Source: Streptomyces spinoverrucosus (lineage in GTDB: Bacteria; Actinomycetota; Actinomycetes; Streptomycetales; Streptomycetaceae). Taken from it: a DNA stretch of 64,000 bases. This document shows, one piece after another, positions 24,784 to 33,689 of this stretch. The notes below the pieces were generated by a model. It had not been told where the DNA came from and searched no databases. It saw nothing but the letters and a program-made list of their open reading frames with translations. The stretch covers positions 1-64,000 of the forward strand of contig NZ_BJND01000008.1 in NCBI RefSeq assembly GCF_006539505.1, read 5' to 3'. The position numbers and the translations under genes were made by a program. Numbering within the stretch: position 1 is the stretch's first letter; every line of letters begins with the position of its first letter.

Positions 24784-25419
24784 TCAGTCGCTTGCGGGAA
24801 TGGGCCGCCCGGCGATCTCCCGGGCCTCGTCCGGGGGAACCCCCAGCATGCGCAGCATCATCTCCGCCATGCCTCTGGCGGTCGCGTCGCTGTCGGCATC
24901 CGGACGGGTGAGGCGCAGGTCCAGGAGGGCCAGCAGGCTGCCGCCCAGTGCGGAGAGGGCGATCTCGGGGTCGGTGAAGGTGAAGCGGCCCGAGGCTGCT
25001 CCCGTCGTCAGGTCGCCCAGCGCGCGGGGGGACAGGCCGCGGTCGGAGTGGATGTGCCCGAGGCCGCGGTGGCGCAGGATCCGCATGATCTCCGGGTGCG
25101 TCTCGGCCATCCCGGCGCTGAGCCGTACACCGAACGCGACCCGCTCGGCGGGGTCGTCGATGCCTTCCAATCGTTCGTCGATCGCCCGGCCGTACTCGTC
25201 GAGGGCGTCGAGCACCGCCTCGTCGAAGAGGGCGGCCTTGGACTCGAAGTGGTTGTAGAAGGAGCCGAAGCCGACGTCCGCCCGATCCGCGATCGCCTGG
25301 ATGCTCACGCCGGTGTCGCCGGACTCGGCCAGGATCTGCCGGGCCGCACGGATGAGTGCCTGCCGCGTCGCGGCGCGGCGGCGTTCGAACCGGTTGCTGG
25401 GCGGGGCTGACGTCGGCAT
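24784..25419 (-). CDS. TetR-family transcriptional regulator
   Basis: A 211-residue regulator. The N-terminal helix-turn-helix spans about 12-58 (ATRQALIRAARQILAESGDT, then ADRADVGFGSFYNHFESKAA). A helical ligand and dimer domain follows. It is transcribed away from the dioxygenase operon at 25587, with two matching 16-base palindromes in the 167-base gap. It most likely represses that operon and itself, with release by an aromatic substrate or intermediate. Confidence 0.92.
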   Translation of the reverse strand: MPTSAPPSNRFERRRAATRQALIRAARQILAESGDTGVSIQAIADRADVGFGSFYNHFESKAALFDEAVLDALDEYGRAIDERLEGIDDPAERVAFGVRLSAGMAETHPEIMRILRHRGLGHIHSDRGLSPRALGDLTTGAASGRFTFTDPEIALSALGGSLLALLDLRLTRPDADSDATARGMAEMMLRMLGVPPDEAREIAGRPIPASD

Positions 25420-25447
25420 GGGGCAAGTCTATCCATGACCACCAGTA

Positions 25448-25518
25448 CTGATGGATTCATCAGAAATATTTTGTGAAACCGTTGACGTGGATCGAGTCAG
25501 AGCTGATGATTTCCTCAG
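25448..25518. promoter_or_regulatory. Paired TetR-type operators and promoter of the meta-cleavage operon
   Basis: CTGATGGATTCATCAG at 25448-25463 is a palindrome with perfect 6-base arms. CTGATGATTTCCTCAG at 25503-25518 matches it in 13 of 16 positions. TTGACG at 25482-25487 is a good -35, and the second palindrome covers the expected -10 position (about 25505). Occupation by the divergent TetR protein would block RNA polymerase. Confidence 0.65.
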
Positions 25519-25586
25519 ATAAGCATAAGCAGGGCTAGCCGCTGATCGGGGACGCCACGCCCTGCCGCACGAGCCACGGAGGGCAC

Positions 25587-26747
25587 ATGCCTGACCCCCA
25601 CAGCACCCATCCCCACAGCCCGCCGACCGACCTCAAGACGGCCCACCAGGACCTGCACAGCGAGCAGGGCGCCCTGCGCGGCGAGCACCCCGGGCGGTCC
25701 CGCAACCCGGTGATCAAGGTGGCCGATCTGGCCTGGCTGGAGTTCGAGAAGCCCGACCTGGACCGGGCCGAGGTGTTCGCCCGCGACTTCGGCTTCGCCG
25801 TCGCCGCCCGCACCGAGCGGGAGCTGTGGCTGCGCGGCACCTTCGCCGGCACCCTCTGCACGGTGATCCGCAAGGGGCGCACCTCGCGGTTCATCGGCCC
25901 GGCGTTCCGCGCCGCCGAGCGGGCCGACCTGGACCGGCTGGCCCGCGCCACCGGCACCGCCGTACGGGACGCGAACGTGCCGGGCGGCGGGAAGGCCGTC
26001 GACCTGCTGGACCCCTCGGGCTTCCCGGTGCGGGTCGTGCACTGTGCCGAGCGGCTGCCCGCGCTGCCCGAGCAGCAGCCCCTGCTCCTCAACTTCGGCA
26101 CCGAGCACCGCCGTACGAACGCCACCCAGCGTCCGCCGCGTGAGCCGTCCCGCGTTCAGCGGCTGGGGCACGTGGTGCTGGAGACACGGGTGTTCGCCCG
26201 CGCCCTGGACTGGTACCTGGACACGCTCGGCATGATCGTGTCCGACTTCCTGTTCCTGGACGGGCAGCGCGACCGGGGCCCGACGATGGCGTTCATCCGC
26301 TGCGACCTGGGAAGCGCGCCCGCGGACCACCACACGCTGGCCATGCACCTCGGTCCCGGCGCCGGCTACGTCCACTCCGCCTACCAGGTCACCGACCTCG
26401 ACGCGATCGCCACCGGCGGCGAATACCTCAAAGAGCGCGGCTACCAACGCAGTTGGGGCATCGGCCGGCACATCCAGGGCAGCCAGCTCTTCGACTACTG
26501 GCGCGACCCGGACCACTTCATGCTGGAGCACTTCGCCGACGGCGACCTGTTCTCCTGCGACGTCGAGCCCGGCTGGGCGCCCATGTCCGCGAGCGGGCTC
26601 GCCCAGTGGGGACCGCCGGTCACGCGTGACTTCCTCGGTGCGAACCCCTCTCCCGCCAAGGTCCGCGAGGTGCTGCACGCCCTGCGCGGCGACAACGAAC
26701 TCGACCCGGCGCGACTGCTGGGCCTGCTGAAAGCGATGAACTCATGA
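25587..26747 (+). CDS. Extradiol ring-cleavage dioxygenase, VOC superfamily
   Basis: A 386-residue two-domain VOC enzyme of the catechol 2,3-dioxygenase / dihydroxybiphenyl dioxygenase type. Putative Fe(II) ligands sit in the C-terminal module: His in RLGHVVLETRVF (about 195), His in YVHSAYQVTDLD (about 262) and Glu in HFMLEHFADGD (about 312). A GGAGG ribosome site precedes the ATG. It would open a catecholic ring between or next to the hydroxyls to a semialdehyde or dienoate. It is the first gene of an operon with a fumarylacetoacetase-family hydrolase and a flavin hydroxylase. The ATGA overlap couples it to the next gene. Confidence 0.88.
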   Translation: MPDPHSTHPHSPPTDLKTAHQDLHSEQGALRGEHPGRSRNPVIKVADLAWLEFEKPDLDRAEVFARDFGFAVAARTERELWLRGTFAGTLCTVIRKGRTSRFIGPAFRAAERADLDRLARATGTAVRDANVPGGGKAVDLLDPSGFPVRVVHCAERLPALPEQQPLLLNFGTEHRRTNATQRPPREPSRVQRLGHVVLETRVFARALDWYLDTLGMIVSDFLFLDGQRDRGPTMAFIRCDLGSAPADHHTLAMHLGPGAGYVHSAYQVTDLDAIATGGEYLKERGYQRSWGIGRHIQGSQLFDYWRDPDHFMLEHFADGDLFSCDVEPGWAPMSASGLAQWGPPVTRDFLGANPSPAKVREVLHALRGDNELDPARLLGLLKAMNS

Positions 26748-27685
26748 GCACCAACGTCCTGCGCACCACCGACGGCTGGTGGGCCGTCCGCGGCGACCGC
26801 GCCATCCGCATCGAGACCAAGGCGGCTACGACGGCTGAGCTGATCGCCGACCGTGACGCGGTCCGCGAGGCGGCCGCCGCGAGTGACGCGACCGGCACGC
26901 CCGTCGCCGACCTGGCGGCGCTCTCCCCGGTCACCACCCCATGCCGCGTGGTCGCCCAGATGGTCAACTACCGCAGTCACGCCCGCGACTCGGGCTTCAC
27001 CGGCGAGATCCCGCCCACCTTCTTCCGCAAGGCGTCCGGCTCGGTCAGTGGCCCGGCCGACACCGTCGTGCGGCCCTCGCACGTGAAGTTCCTGGACTAC
27101 GAGATCGAACTCGGCCTCGTCATGGGCGCGCCGCTGCCGCTCGGCACCGTCGTCACGGAGCAGGACCTGCCCTCGTACGTCGCCGGGCTGGTCATCACCA
27201 ACGACGTCAGCGCACGCGACGTACAGCTGACCAAGACGCAGTTCTACGAGAGCAAGTCGTACCCGACCTTCACGCCCACCGGGCCGTACCTCGCCCTGCT
27301 GGAGCCGGAGGACTTCGCCCATCTGCTGAACCTGCGGCTGAGGCTGAGCGTCAACGGCGACCTGCGCCAGGACCGCACCCTGGCCGACATGATCGTCCGT
27401 CCCGCCGAGGCGCTGACGCTGCTGGCCCGCTTCCAGACACTCGACCCGGGCGACCTGCTCCTGACCGGCACCCCCGGCGGTACGGCGCTGAAGGCCCCGC
27501 CCAAGGCGGTGGAGAAGATCGGCGCGCTGCTGCCGCCCGCCGTGAAGTGGAAGGCGTTCTTCAAGAGCCAGGCCCGCAACCCGCACTACCTCCACGCGGG
27601 CGACCTGATCACCGCAACCATCGCCACCCCGGACGGGCGGATCGACCTCGGCGAGCAGCGCACCGCCGTCGCGGACGCCAAGTAA
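26744..27685 (+). CDS. Fumarylacetoacetate hydrolase-family protein
   Basis: A 313-residue FAH-fold enzyme. The metal-binding region FLDYEIELGLVMGAPL (about 117) supplies the E-x-E ligands and VITNDVSARDVQLTK the Asp. LLTGTPGGTALKAPP is the usual glycine-rich C-terminal motif. In meta-cleavage pathways this family acts as 2-hydroxymuconate hydrolase, decarboxylase or 4-oxalocrotonate-type enzyme on the ring-opened product. It is translationally coupled to the dioxygenase. Confidence 0.9.
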   Translation: MSTNVLRTTDGWWAVRGDRAIRIETKAATTAELIADRDAVREAAAASDATGTPVADLAALSPVTTPCRVVAQMVNYRSHARDSGFTGEIPPTFFRKASGSVSGPADTVVRPSHVKFLDYEIELGLVMGAPLPLGTVVTEQDLPSYVAGLVITNDVSARDVQLTKTQFYESKSYPTFTPTGPYLALLEPEDFAHLLNLRLRLSVNGDLRQDRTLADMIVRPAEALTLLARFQTLDPGDLLLTGTPGGTALKAPPKAVEKIGALLPPAVKWKAFFKSQARNPHYLHAGDLITATIATPDGRIDLGEQRTAVADAK

Positions 27686-27734
27686 CGCGAGAGCCGAGTG
27701 ACGCGAGAGCCGAAACGCAAGAAGTGAGCCGCAC

Positions 27735-29357
27735 ATGAAAGCACATCAGGCCGACCCGGGCAGCGCGGCCCGCACGGCGCCGGTGGTCATCGTCGGGGCG
27801 GGCCCGGTCGGTGTCACCGCCGCCATCCTGCTCGCCCGCCGCGGGGTCCGGAGCATCCTGCTGGAGCGGCACCGGGACGTGTACCCGTTGCCGCGCGCCG
27901 TGGCCATGGACGACGAGGTCCGCCGGATCCTCCAGGCCGTCGGCATCCACGAGGAGTTCACCGCCATCGCCCGCCCCGCCAACGGCCTCAGGCTGCTGGA
28001 CGCCCGGCACCGGGTGATGGCCGAGTTCCGGCGGGACGACCCGCACGGCTACCACGGCTTCCCCCAGACCACCCTCTTCGACCAGCCCGAACTGGAGCGG
28101 CTGCTGCGACGCGAGCTGGCCCGGCATCCCGAGTGCGAGCTGCGGGGCGGAGTGGAGGTCGTCGCCGTCGAACAGGACGTCCCCGGTGGCGGGGTGCGGG
28201 TCACGCTGCGCGACGAGGCCACGGACGTGGTGGAGCACCTGTGGGCGGACGCCGTCCTGGGCTGCGACGGCGCGGGCAGCCTCACCCGCGACGCGATCGG
28301 CGCCGTATGGGAGGACCTGCGCTTCGAGGAGACCTGGACGGTCGTCGACGTGCGCACCGACCTGCCGGTACGCACCTGGGAAGGCGTCGACCAGGTCTGC
28401 GACCCGGCCCGGCCGGGGACTTTCATGCGGGTCGGCGAGGACCGCTACCGCTGGGAGTTCCGGCTGGGCGCGGGCTCCGAGGACCTGCGGGAGCTGGTGG
28501 CTCCCTGGGTGGAGCTGCCGTACGACGGCGAAGGCTTCGAGGTGATACGGCAGGCGCGGTACACCTTCAGGGCACGCGTCGCCGACCGCTGGCGCCGGGG
28601 CCGGGTCTTCCTGCTCGGCGACGCCGCGCACCTGACCCCGCCGTTCATCGGGCAGGGCCTGTGTGCGGGGCTGCGGGACGCCTACAACCTCTCGTGGAAG
28701 CTCGCCCGGGAACTGGAACAGGGCGCGGACGACCGCCTCCTCGACACCTACGAGAACGAGCGCAAGCCGCATGCCCGGCGCATGATCCGGCTCGCGATGG
28801 CGACGGGCTGGGCGATGACCGGCGGACAGGGCAGAGCCGCCGCCGTACGCCGCACCGCGCTCGGCGCGGCCTGCCGTGTCCCCGCGCTCACCGCGTACCT
28901 CACCGAGCACGGCCTCAGCCCGGCGCTGGGCCGCGGCCCCCTGGTGCACCACGGCCGCCGCTTGGCGAGTGTCCTCGTCCCCCAGCCGTGGGTGACGACG
29001 GACCGTGGCCGCATCCGTCTCGACGACGTGCTCGGCGACTCCTTCGCCGTCCTGTCCGCCGTACCGCCCACCCCGGCCGTCCGGGCCGTCGCCCAGGCGC
29101 TCGGCGCCCGGATCGTCCGCATCGACATCCCCGACGGCGCCACTGCCGGGGACACGGCCGTCACCGACGACGGAACCCTCGCGACCTGGCTGCGGGCCGC
29201 CCGGGCGGACGCCGTCCTGCTGCGTCCCGACCGGGTCGTGATGAGCATCGTCCCGGCAGCCGACGGCGGCCTCACCGGTACGTCCACCTGGTCGCCGCTG
29301 CTGTGCACGTCCCGCCGCCCCGTCCCTGCCGCCGCACAGGCAGCCGACGACCAATGA
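27735..29357 (+). CDS. FAD-dependent aromatic hydroxylase, MhpA/PheA-like
   Basis: A 540-residue class A flavin monooxygenase. The dinucleotide motif VVIVGAGPVGVTAAILLARR is at about 16-35. The DG motif is AVLGCDGAGSLTRDAIG, and the GD motif RVFLLGDAAHLTPPFIGQGL is near 290-310. A thioredoxin-like C-terminal region follows (VVMSIVPAADGG). It resembles 3-(3-hydroxyphenyl)propionate hydroxylase. It would make the catechol that the dioxygenase cleaves, completing a hydroxylation, ring-opening and hydrolysis sequence. The gene follows 49 bases after the hydrolase. Confidence 0.9.
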   Translation: MKAHQADPGSAARTAPVVIVGAGPVGVTAAILLARRGVRSILLERHRDVYPLPRAVAMDDEVRRILQAVGIHEEFTAIARPANGLRLLDARHRVMAEFRRDDPHGYHGFPQTTLFDQPELERLLRRELARHPECELRGGVEVVAVEQDVPGGGVRVTLRDEATDVVEHLWADAVLGCDGAGSLTRDAIGAVWEDLRFEETWTVVDVRTDLPVRTWEGVDQVCDPARPGTFMRVGEDRYRWEFRLGAGSEDLRELVAPWVELPYDGEGFEVIRQARYTFRARVADRWRRGRVFLLGDAAHLTPPFIGQGLCAGLRDAYNLSWKLARELEQGADDRLLDTYENERKPHARRMIRLAMATGWAMTGGQGRAAAVRRTALGAACRVPALTAYLTEHGLSPALGRGPLVHHGRRLASVLVPQPWVTTDRGRIRLDDVLGDSFAVLSAVPPTPAVRAVAQALGARIVRIDIPDGATAGDTAVTDDGTLATWLRAARADAVLLRPDRVVMSIVPAADGGLTGTSTWSPLLCTSRRPVPAAAQAADDQ

Positions 29358-29556
29358 GCCGTCACACGGCTGTTCACACGGTTCCGATGAGGTGGGGGAC
29401 GGTGACCAGCACGCGACCGCGGCCGCCGGCGTCGACGCTGGCTGACAGCTTCCGGTCAGTTTCCTGACCTCAACCAGACGTGGTCCACGCTGACGCGCGA
29501 TTGTCAGTGCCGGGTGTCACGCTGGTCTCAGACTGGACCTGCGAAAGGGAATCGCC

Positions 29557-30366
29557 GTGATCACCACTGACCTCACTCCCGGCTCCCCTTGCTGGCTCGA
29601 CCTCGGTGCCCCCGACGTCCGGGCCGCCGCGGACTTCTACGGCGCGGTGCTCGGCTGGGAGTACGAGTCCATGGGCGAGGGGGAGGACATGGAGGGCGGG
29701 ATGTTCCGGAAGGACGGCAAGACCGTCGCCGGGCTCGGCAAGCTCACCGAGGAGGGCGCCCGCTCGGCCTGGATGATCTACTACGCCGTCACCGACGCGG
29801 ACGCCACAACCCAGGCCGTGGAGCGCTCGGGCGGCACGGTGCGGGTCGCGCCGAGAGACCTCGACGACTGGGGCCGGATGGCGCAGTACAGCGACCCGTT
29901 GGGGGGCCAGTTCGCGGTCTGGCAGCCGGGGAAGAACGCGGGCTTCGAGCTGGCGGACGAGCCGGGGTCGCTGTCCTGGACCGAGCTGTACACGACCGAC
30001 GCCGCGGTGGCGAAGGAGTTCTACGGCGGCGTCTTCGGCTGGCAGTTCAGCGACATGGAACTGCCGGGCGGCGGGGGCGCGTACACTCTCATCACCCCCG
30101 CCGGGCTTCCCGAGGAGCGCATGCAGGGCGGCCTCATGCAACTCCCCGCGGAGAACCTCACACTGGCGAACGGGCGGCCGTACTGGCACCCGGTCTTCAA
30201 CGTCACCGACTGCGACGCCGCGGTCGCCAAGGTCACCGAGAACGGCGGCAGCGTGCAGATGGGGCCGGAGGACGCCGAGGGCGTCGGCAGGCTGGCCGTC
30301 TGCGTCGACCCGTCCAACGCGGACTTCGTGGTGCTCACGCCCGCACGGCCGACTCAGCCGAGCTGA
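29557..30366 (+). CDS. VOC-family protein with two glyoxalase-like modules
   Basis: A 269-residue protein made of two tandem VOC modules: residues 10-130 (CWLDLGAPDVRAAADFYGAV) and 140-265 (SWTELYTTDAAVAKEFYGGV). This arrangement is common in Streptomyces proteins related to CFP30/hydroxylase-type VOC proteins. The function is usually unassigned. The GTG start follows AAAGGGA. It is separated by 199 bases from the preceding operon and is probably transcribed alone. Its 3' end is followed by a dispersed Streptomyces repeat. Confidence 0.85.
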   Translation: MITTDLTPGSPCWLDLGAPDVRAAADFYGAVLGWEYESMGEGEDMEGGMFRKDGKTVAGLGKLTEEGARSAWMIYYAVTDADATTQAVERSGGTVRVAPRDLDDWGRMAQYSDPLGGQFAVWQPGKNAGFELADEPGSLSWTELYTTDAAVAKEFYGGVFGWQFSDMELPGGGGAYTLITPAGLPEERMQGGLMQLPAENLTLANGRPYWHPVFNVTDCDAAVAKVTENGGSVQMGPEDAEGVGRLAVCVDPSNADFVVLTPARPTQPS

Positions 30367-30373
30367 AAGGAAA

Positions 30374-30420
30374 GGGGGCGCGGGAACTGCGCGACCAGCC
30401 ACACACAACCCGCAGCCGCC
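30374..30420 (+). repeat. Dispersed Streptomyces intergenic repeat, copy 1
   Basis: The element contains GCGCGGGAACTGCGCGACCA followed by GCCACACACAACCCGCAGCC. A second copy, differing at only a few positions, is at 55747-55794. I recognise this motif as a very frequent intergenic element in Streptomyces genomes, usually after stop codons. Here it begins 8 bases after the VOC gene. Confidence 0.8.
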
Positions 30421-30451
30421 GTCCCGCAGGCACGCGCCCCCACCCTTGCGT

Positions 30452-31057
30452 CTACTGCCGCCCGAGCAGCTTGTTCATCCGGGTGATCTCATCGGTCTGG
30501 GCCGTGACGACGGCGTCGGCCAGGTCCTTCGCGGGTTGGTAGGCGCCGTTCTCGATCTCACTCCTGGCCATCTCGACCGCGCCTTCATGGTGCTCGACCA
30601 TCAGCGTCAGGAACGCCGTGTCGAACGCCTTGCCCGAGGAGTTCTCCAGGCCCTCCAACTCCTCCTCGCTCATCATCCCGGCCATCGAGTGACCGCCGTG
30701 CTCCCCGGAACCGCCCGCGCTCGGGACCGGCTCGCCCCACTCGGCCAGCCAGCCGGACATCGTCCTGATCTCCGGGTCCTGCGCCTTCCTGATCTGCGCG
30801 GCGAGGCTCCTGACCTCCGGCGAGGCAGCGCGGGTGGCGGCCAGGTCGGCCATCTCCACGGCCTGGCGGTGGTGCGGGATCATCCCCTGCGCGAAGGAGA
30901 CGTCGGCGGCGTTGTGCCGGGCGGGCGACGCGCTCGGCCGGGTGGACGGGGTGTGGTCGTCGTGCGCGGTGGAGCCGCAGGCGGACAGGACGACGACGGC
31001 TGCGACGACGCCTGCCGCGGCGGCGGCAAAGCGCGCGAGGGTGTGGTGTGTGCTCAT
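30452..31057 (-). CDS. DUF305 lipoprotein
   Basis: A 201-residue exported protein. It has a signal sequence with lipobox VVVLSAC (Cys near 29), then a DUF305 ferritin-like helical domain with two paired-His motifs, AQGMIPHHRQAVEMADLA and MVEHHEGAVEMARSEIENG, and Met/His-rich GEHGGHSMAGMM. Paired His/Met sites suggest metal, perhaps copper, binding. The ATG at 31057 has AGGGAG upstream. It follows a DUF6153 gene in the same direction, a pairing I recall from other Streptomyces. Confidence 0.9.
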   Translation of the reverse strand: MSTHHTLARFAAAAAGVVAAVVVLSACGSTAHDDHTPSTRPSASPARHNAADVSFAQGMIPHHRQAVEMADLAATRAASPEVRSLAAQIRKAQDPEIRTMSGWLAEWGEPVPSAGGSGEHGGHSMAGMMSEEELEGLENSSGKAFDTAFLTLMVEHHEGAVEMARSEIENGAYQPAKDLADAVVTAQTDEITRMNKLLGRQ

Positions 31058-31158
31058 GGTTTCGGAACTCCCTTGACGGTGACTGGAGGCATGCCGGAGC
31101 ACGGCGGTCACCCCTGACCGGACAGTCCGGGCAGCAGGGGGATGCCGTGCGGGTGCCT

Positions 31159-31599
31159 CTAGATCCGCAGGAGTTGGAGTTCCGCCAGGTCGGGCGGCGC
31201 CCGCCCGGTTTCTGTCGCCGCCGTCGCGCGGCCGGGTGCCGCGAGGAGTACGGCCGAGGCCGTCGCCACGGCGGGGATGAGCACGGGCGGGGCGTACGAC
31301 GTCCCGATGCCGCTCGCCGAACAGCTGGCGTCGGCGTGGTCCACGTGGCCGGGCAGGCCGTCCTCGACGGCGTGGGCACAGGCCTGCCCGGGCTCGTGGA
31401 TGGTGGGTGCGGGTGGGGCGTGCGAGTCGGCGTGGCTTGCCGCCGCGTGCCGGATGGGCGAGTCGGCGTGGCCGGCCGTCGCGGCGCCGGGCGCCAGTCC
31501 GTGCATGGCCAGCAACCCCGCCAGCACCGCGAGCAGCATCAGGCCACGCCCGGCGGGGCCACGACGGGTCTGCTGCGCGGAGCTGGTCACGGCGCTCAT
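31159..31599 (-). CDS. DUF6153-family His-rich exported protein
   Basis: A 146-residue protein with a hydrophobic segment (GLMLLAVLAGLLAMHGLAPG) near the N-terminus, a His/Asp-rich middle (HADSPIRHAAASHADSHAPP) and the conserved end GRAPPDLAELQLLRI that marks the DUF6153 family. It is probably membrane-anchored with the His-rich part outside. It precedes the DUF305 gene by about 100 bases. Together they look like a small envelope metal-handling pair. That role is inference. Confidence 0.85.
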   Translation of the reverse strand: MSAVTSSAQQTRRGPAGRGLMLLAVLAGLLAMHGLAPGAATAGHADSPIRHAAASHADSHAPPAPTIHEPGQACAHAVEDGLPGHVDHADASCSASGIGTSYAPPVLIPAVATASAVLLAAPGRATAATETGRAPPDLAELQLLRI

Positions 31600-31733
31600 C
31601 CTAGGCGGCACGCGTCATGCCGACGTGGCGGGACCTGGCACGCCCTCCTCCAGAGGGGTACCCCCAGCGGCGTTGTCGTCGGTTGCCGACGGCCCGTGCT
31701 CTCCGCACGCCCCCGCGGCGGTCCACCCGAAGT

Positions 31734-33608
31734 TCAGTCCCACTGGATGTCGGCCAGGCTCCCCAGCGGCTCCCGGTCGGCTGTGGCCTCGGGCACGTGC
31801 AGAGTGTCGCCCTTGTGCAGGGTGGCGGAGAAGCTGAGGTGGGTACGTTCTTCCAGCTCGCCGAGGGTTACCTGGAAGACACGGAACTCATCCAGTTCGA
31901 GGGCCTCGAGCTGGTCGAGGTTCTGGGTGAGCAGGAACGCCCTGGCCTTCAGTTCCCCCTGCTCCATGAAGGTGATGATCTTCCAGAACTCACGGGGAAG
32001 CTTCACGCGGCGGAAAGTGCGGTCGTTGTCCTGGAAGACCGGGCCGCCGAAGACGCTGACTTTGAGGTCGTCGACGTCGATGTCCTCGAAGACGGCGTCC
32101 TCCAGTTCCCCCCACAGCCCGTTCCTCGAGCTCTGGTTGAAGTCGTCCATCTGCGGGGTGATGTTGGTGTAGAAGAACGAGTCGGTGTTGGCCTTCTTGG
32201 CCTCCGGCAGGCTGCCCCACAGCAGGTCGGCGCGGCGGGCGAGGTGCCCGCGATCCAGCCGGTTGTTCTCGTACAGTTCGTTGCCCACCTGGGCGCCGGC
32301 GGGCAGCCGCGCGTCCTTGACGAAGGGAATTCCGCTGCGGTTGAGCCTCTTCAGCGAGTTGCCGTCGATGTTCCAGGCGACCCAGAACGGGAAGCGCCGC
32401 TTCTTGCTCAGCGTGAGCGAGAAATGGGTGTAGGGGATCACTTCGGAGCCGTCGAGAAGGACGGCGTCGCGAGCGAGGTCGGCGTCCAGTTGCGGGGCTT
32501 CTATGCGCTCGCCGAGGAAGTCGGGGTTGTAGCCCGCGACGGCCCGGATGTCCTCCGGCGCCGGCGGAGCCAGGGTGATCTCAAGCTTCTCGAACACCGA
32601 GGCCGGCAGGCAGGCCAGTCCGTGCTCGTCGGGCTCGCCCCGCCTTTCCCCGCCGAAGTGCAGCCCGGCCATGACATTGCTCGGGCGGCCGTTGCCCTGC
32701 TTGAACAGCCACACCGCGCCGGAGTCGCCGCCCATGCTGATCTCGCCGTCGGCCGCCGGCCGGTCGGGGTCGGGGGCGATCTCGAAGCAGCCGATGGTCT
32801 TGATGCCGACCTGACCGCCGTAGTTGAGCTTGGCGATGGTGTCGATGCGGCGGACGATGCCATGGGTGACGCCGGTGGTCCGGCCGCTCTTGACCACCTT
32901 GTCGTCGAGCTGGGGCTCGCCCAGCTCCGTGGGCGCGACGCCGAGCTCGAAAATCTCCTGGATGAAGGCGCGGTCCTCGATCGTGGCGACCGCGCAGTCA
33001 CCGGCGACGCCGAGGTGGGAGCGCTTGAGCACGCCCAGGTGATTGCGGTCGATGCGGTTGTCGTCGTGCCGACCGGGCTGGACGACCTCGGCGCCCAACT
33101 CACCGTCCGGTCCGTGCAGGACGTGCCAGTTGCTGAGCACGTACGGGGTGCCGTCGGCCCGGTCGAACACCACGCAGCCGATCGTGCCGGCCGACACCGT
33201 CACCGCACCGACGCTCACCCCGGGCTCGATCGGGTCCAGCCGGGTCTTGCGGGCCGGGCTCTCCACCTCGGCCACCTTCCGGAACTGCGGCTTGTAGCTG
33301 CGCTCGATGACGTCGGTGGGCACCTCGACGCCGTCCACCGTGATCGTCTCGGGGATGAGCGTCGTGCCGAGCGCCGCCAGCGACTCCGGCTCGGCCTTGC
33401 TCTCCACCGTGAACTGCAGCGCGACCTTCCTGCCCCGCCGCCCGTTGGTGACTTTCCGGCCGATGCCCACGGAGGTGATGTTCGGATCCGCCAGCAGCTC
33501 AGGTCCACGGCTGCGGATGTAGCGCCGCAGCGAGGTGATCAGTTCGTCCTCGGAGGACGCTGTCTTCTTGGCCGACGAGGTGGTCTTCTTCTTGGTCTTG
33601 GTGGCCAT
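31734..33608 (-). CDS. Trypsin-like protease fused to a DNA/RNA non-specific endonuclease
   Basis: A 624-residue leaderless protein. Residues 1-20 are Lys/Ser/Thr rich. Residues 130-345 form a chymotrypsin-fold protease with His162 (LSNWHVLHG), Asp204 (AGDCAVATI) and Ser296 (SMGGDSGAVW). Residues 385-620 are a beta-beta-alpha-metal nuclease of the NUC1/EndoG type, with DRGHLARR (His455) and FYTNITPQMDDFN. Both active sites look complete. No signal peptide or membrane segment is present, so it should stay in the cytosol unless carried by a special route. ATG 33608 begins the Lys-rich tail. It is the last gene of a cassette with a subtilase and two broken genes. Confidence 0.88.
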   Translation of the reverse strand: MATKTKKKTTSSAKKTASSEDELITSLRRYIRSRGPELLADPNITSVGIGRKVTNGRRGRKVALQFTVESKAEPESLAALGTTLIPETITVDGVEVPTDVIERSYKPQFRKVAEVESPARKTRLDPIEPGVSVGAVTVSAGTIGCVVFDRADGTPYVLSNWHVLHGPDGELGAEVVQPGRHDDNRIDRNHLGVLKRSHLGVAGDCAVATIEDRAFIQEIFELGVAPTELGEPQLDDKVVKSGRTTGVTHGIVRRIDTIAKLNYGGQVGIKTIGCFEIAPDPDRPAADGEISMGGDSGAVWLFKQGNGRPSNVMAGLHFGGERRGEPDEHGLACLPASVFEKLEITLAPPAPEDIRAVAGYNPDFLGERIEAPQLDADLARDAVLLDGSEVIPYTHFSLTLSKKRRFPFWVAWNIDGNSLKRLNRSGIPFVKDARLPAGAQVGNELYENNRLDRGHLARRADLLWGSLPEAKKANTDSFFYTNITPQMDDFNQSSRNGLWGELEDAVFEDIDVDDLKVSVFGGPVFQDNDRTFRRVKLPREFWKIITFMEQGELKARAFLLTQNLDQLEALELDEFRVFQVTLGELEERTHLSFSATLHKGDTLHVPEATADREPLGSLADIQWD

Positions 33609-33689
33609 GACAGGGTTGGTCCCTTCGCCAGAGGGGACGGCGCACCCTGAGGCGCCGTCCCTTACGTTCTGTGTGCCTCGGGGGCGCAA

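Noticed and set aside
29357..29371. Terminator hairpin after the flavin monooxygenase
   Set aside because: AGCCGT-CAC-ACGGCT is only 6 base pairs with a 3-base loop and no T-run. Too weak to call.
31617..33650. 677-codon open frame on the + strand opposite the trypsin-nuclease gene
   Set aside because: No recognisable motif. The reverse strand carries both catalytic triad and nuclease motifs.
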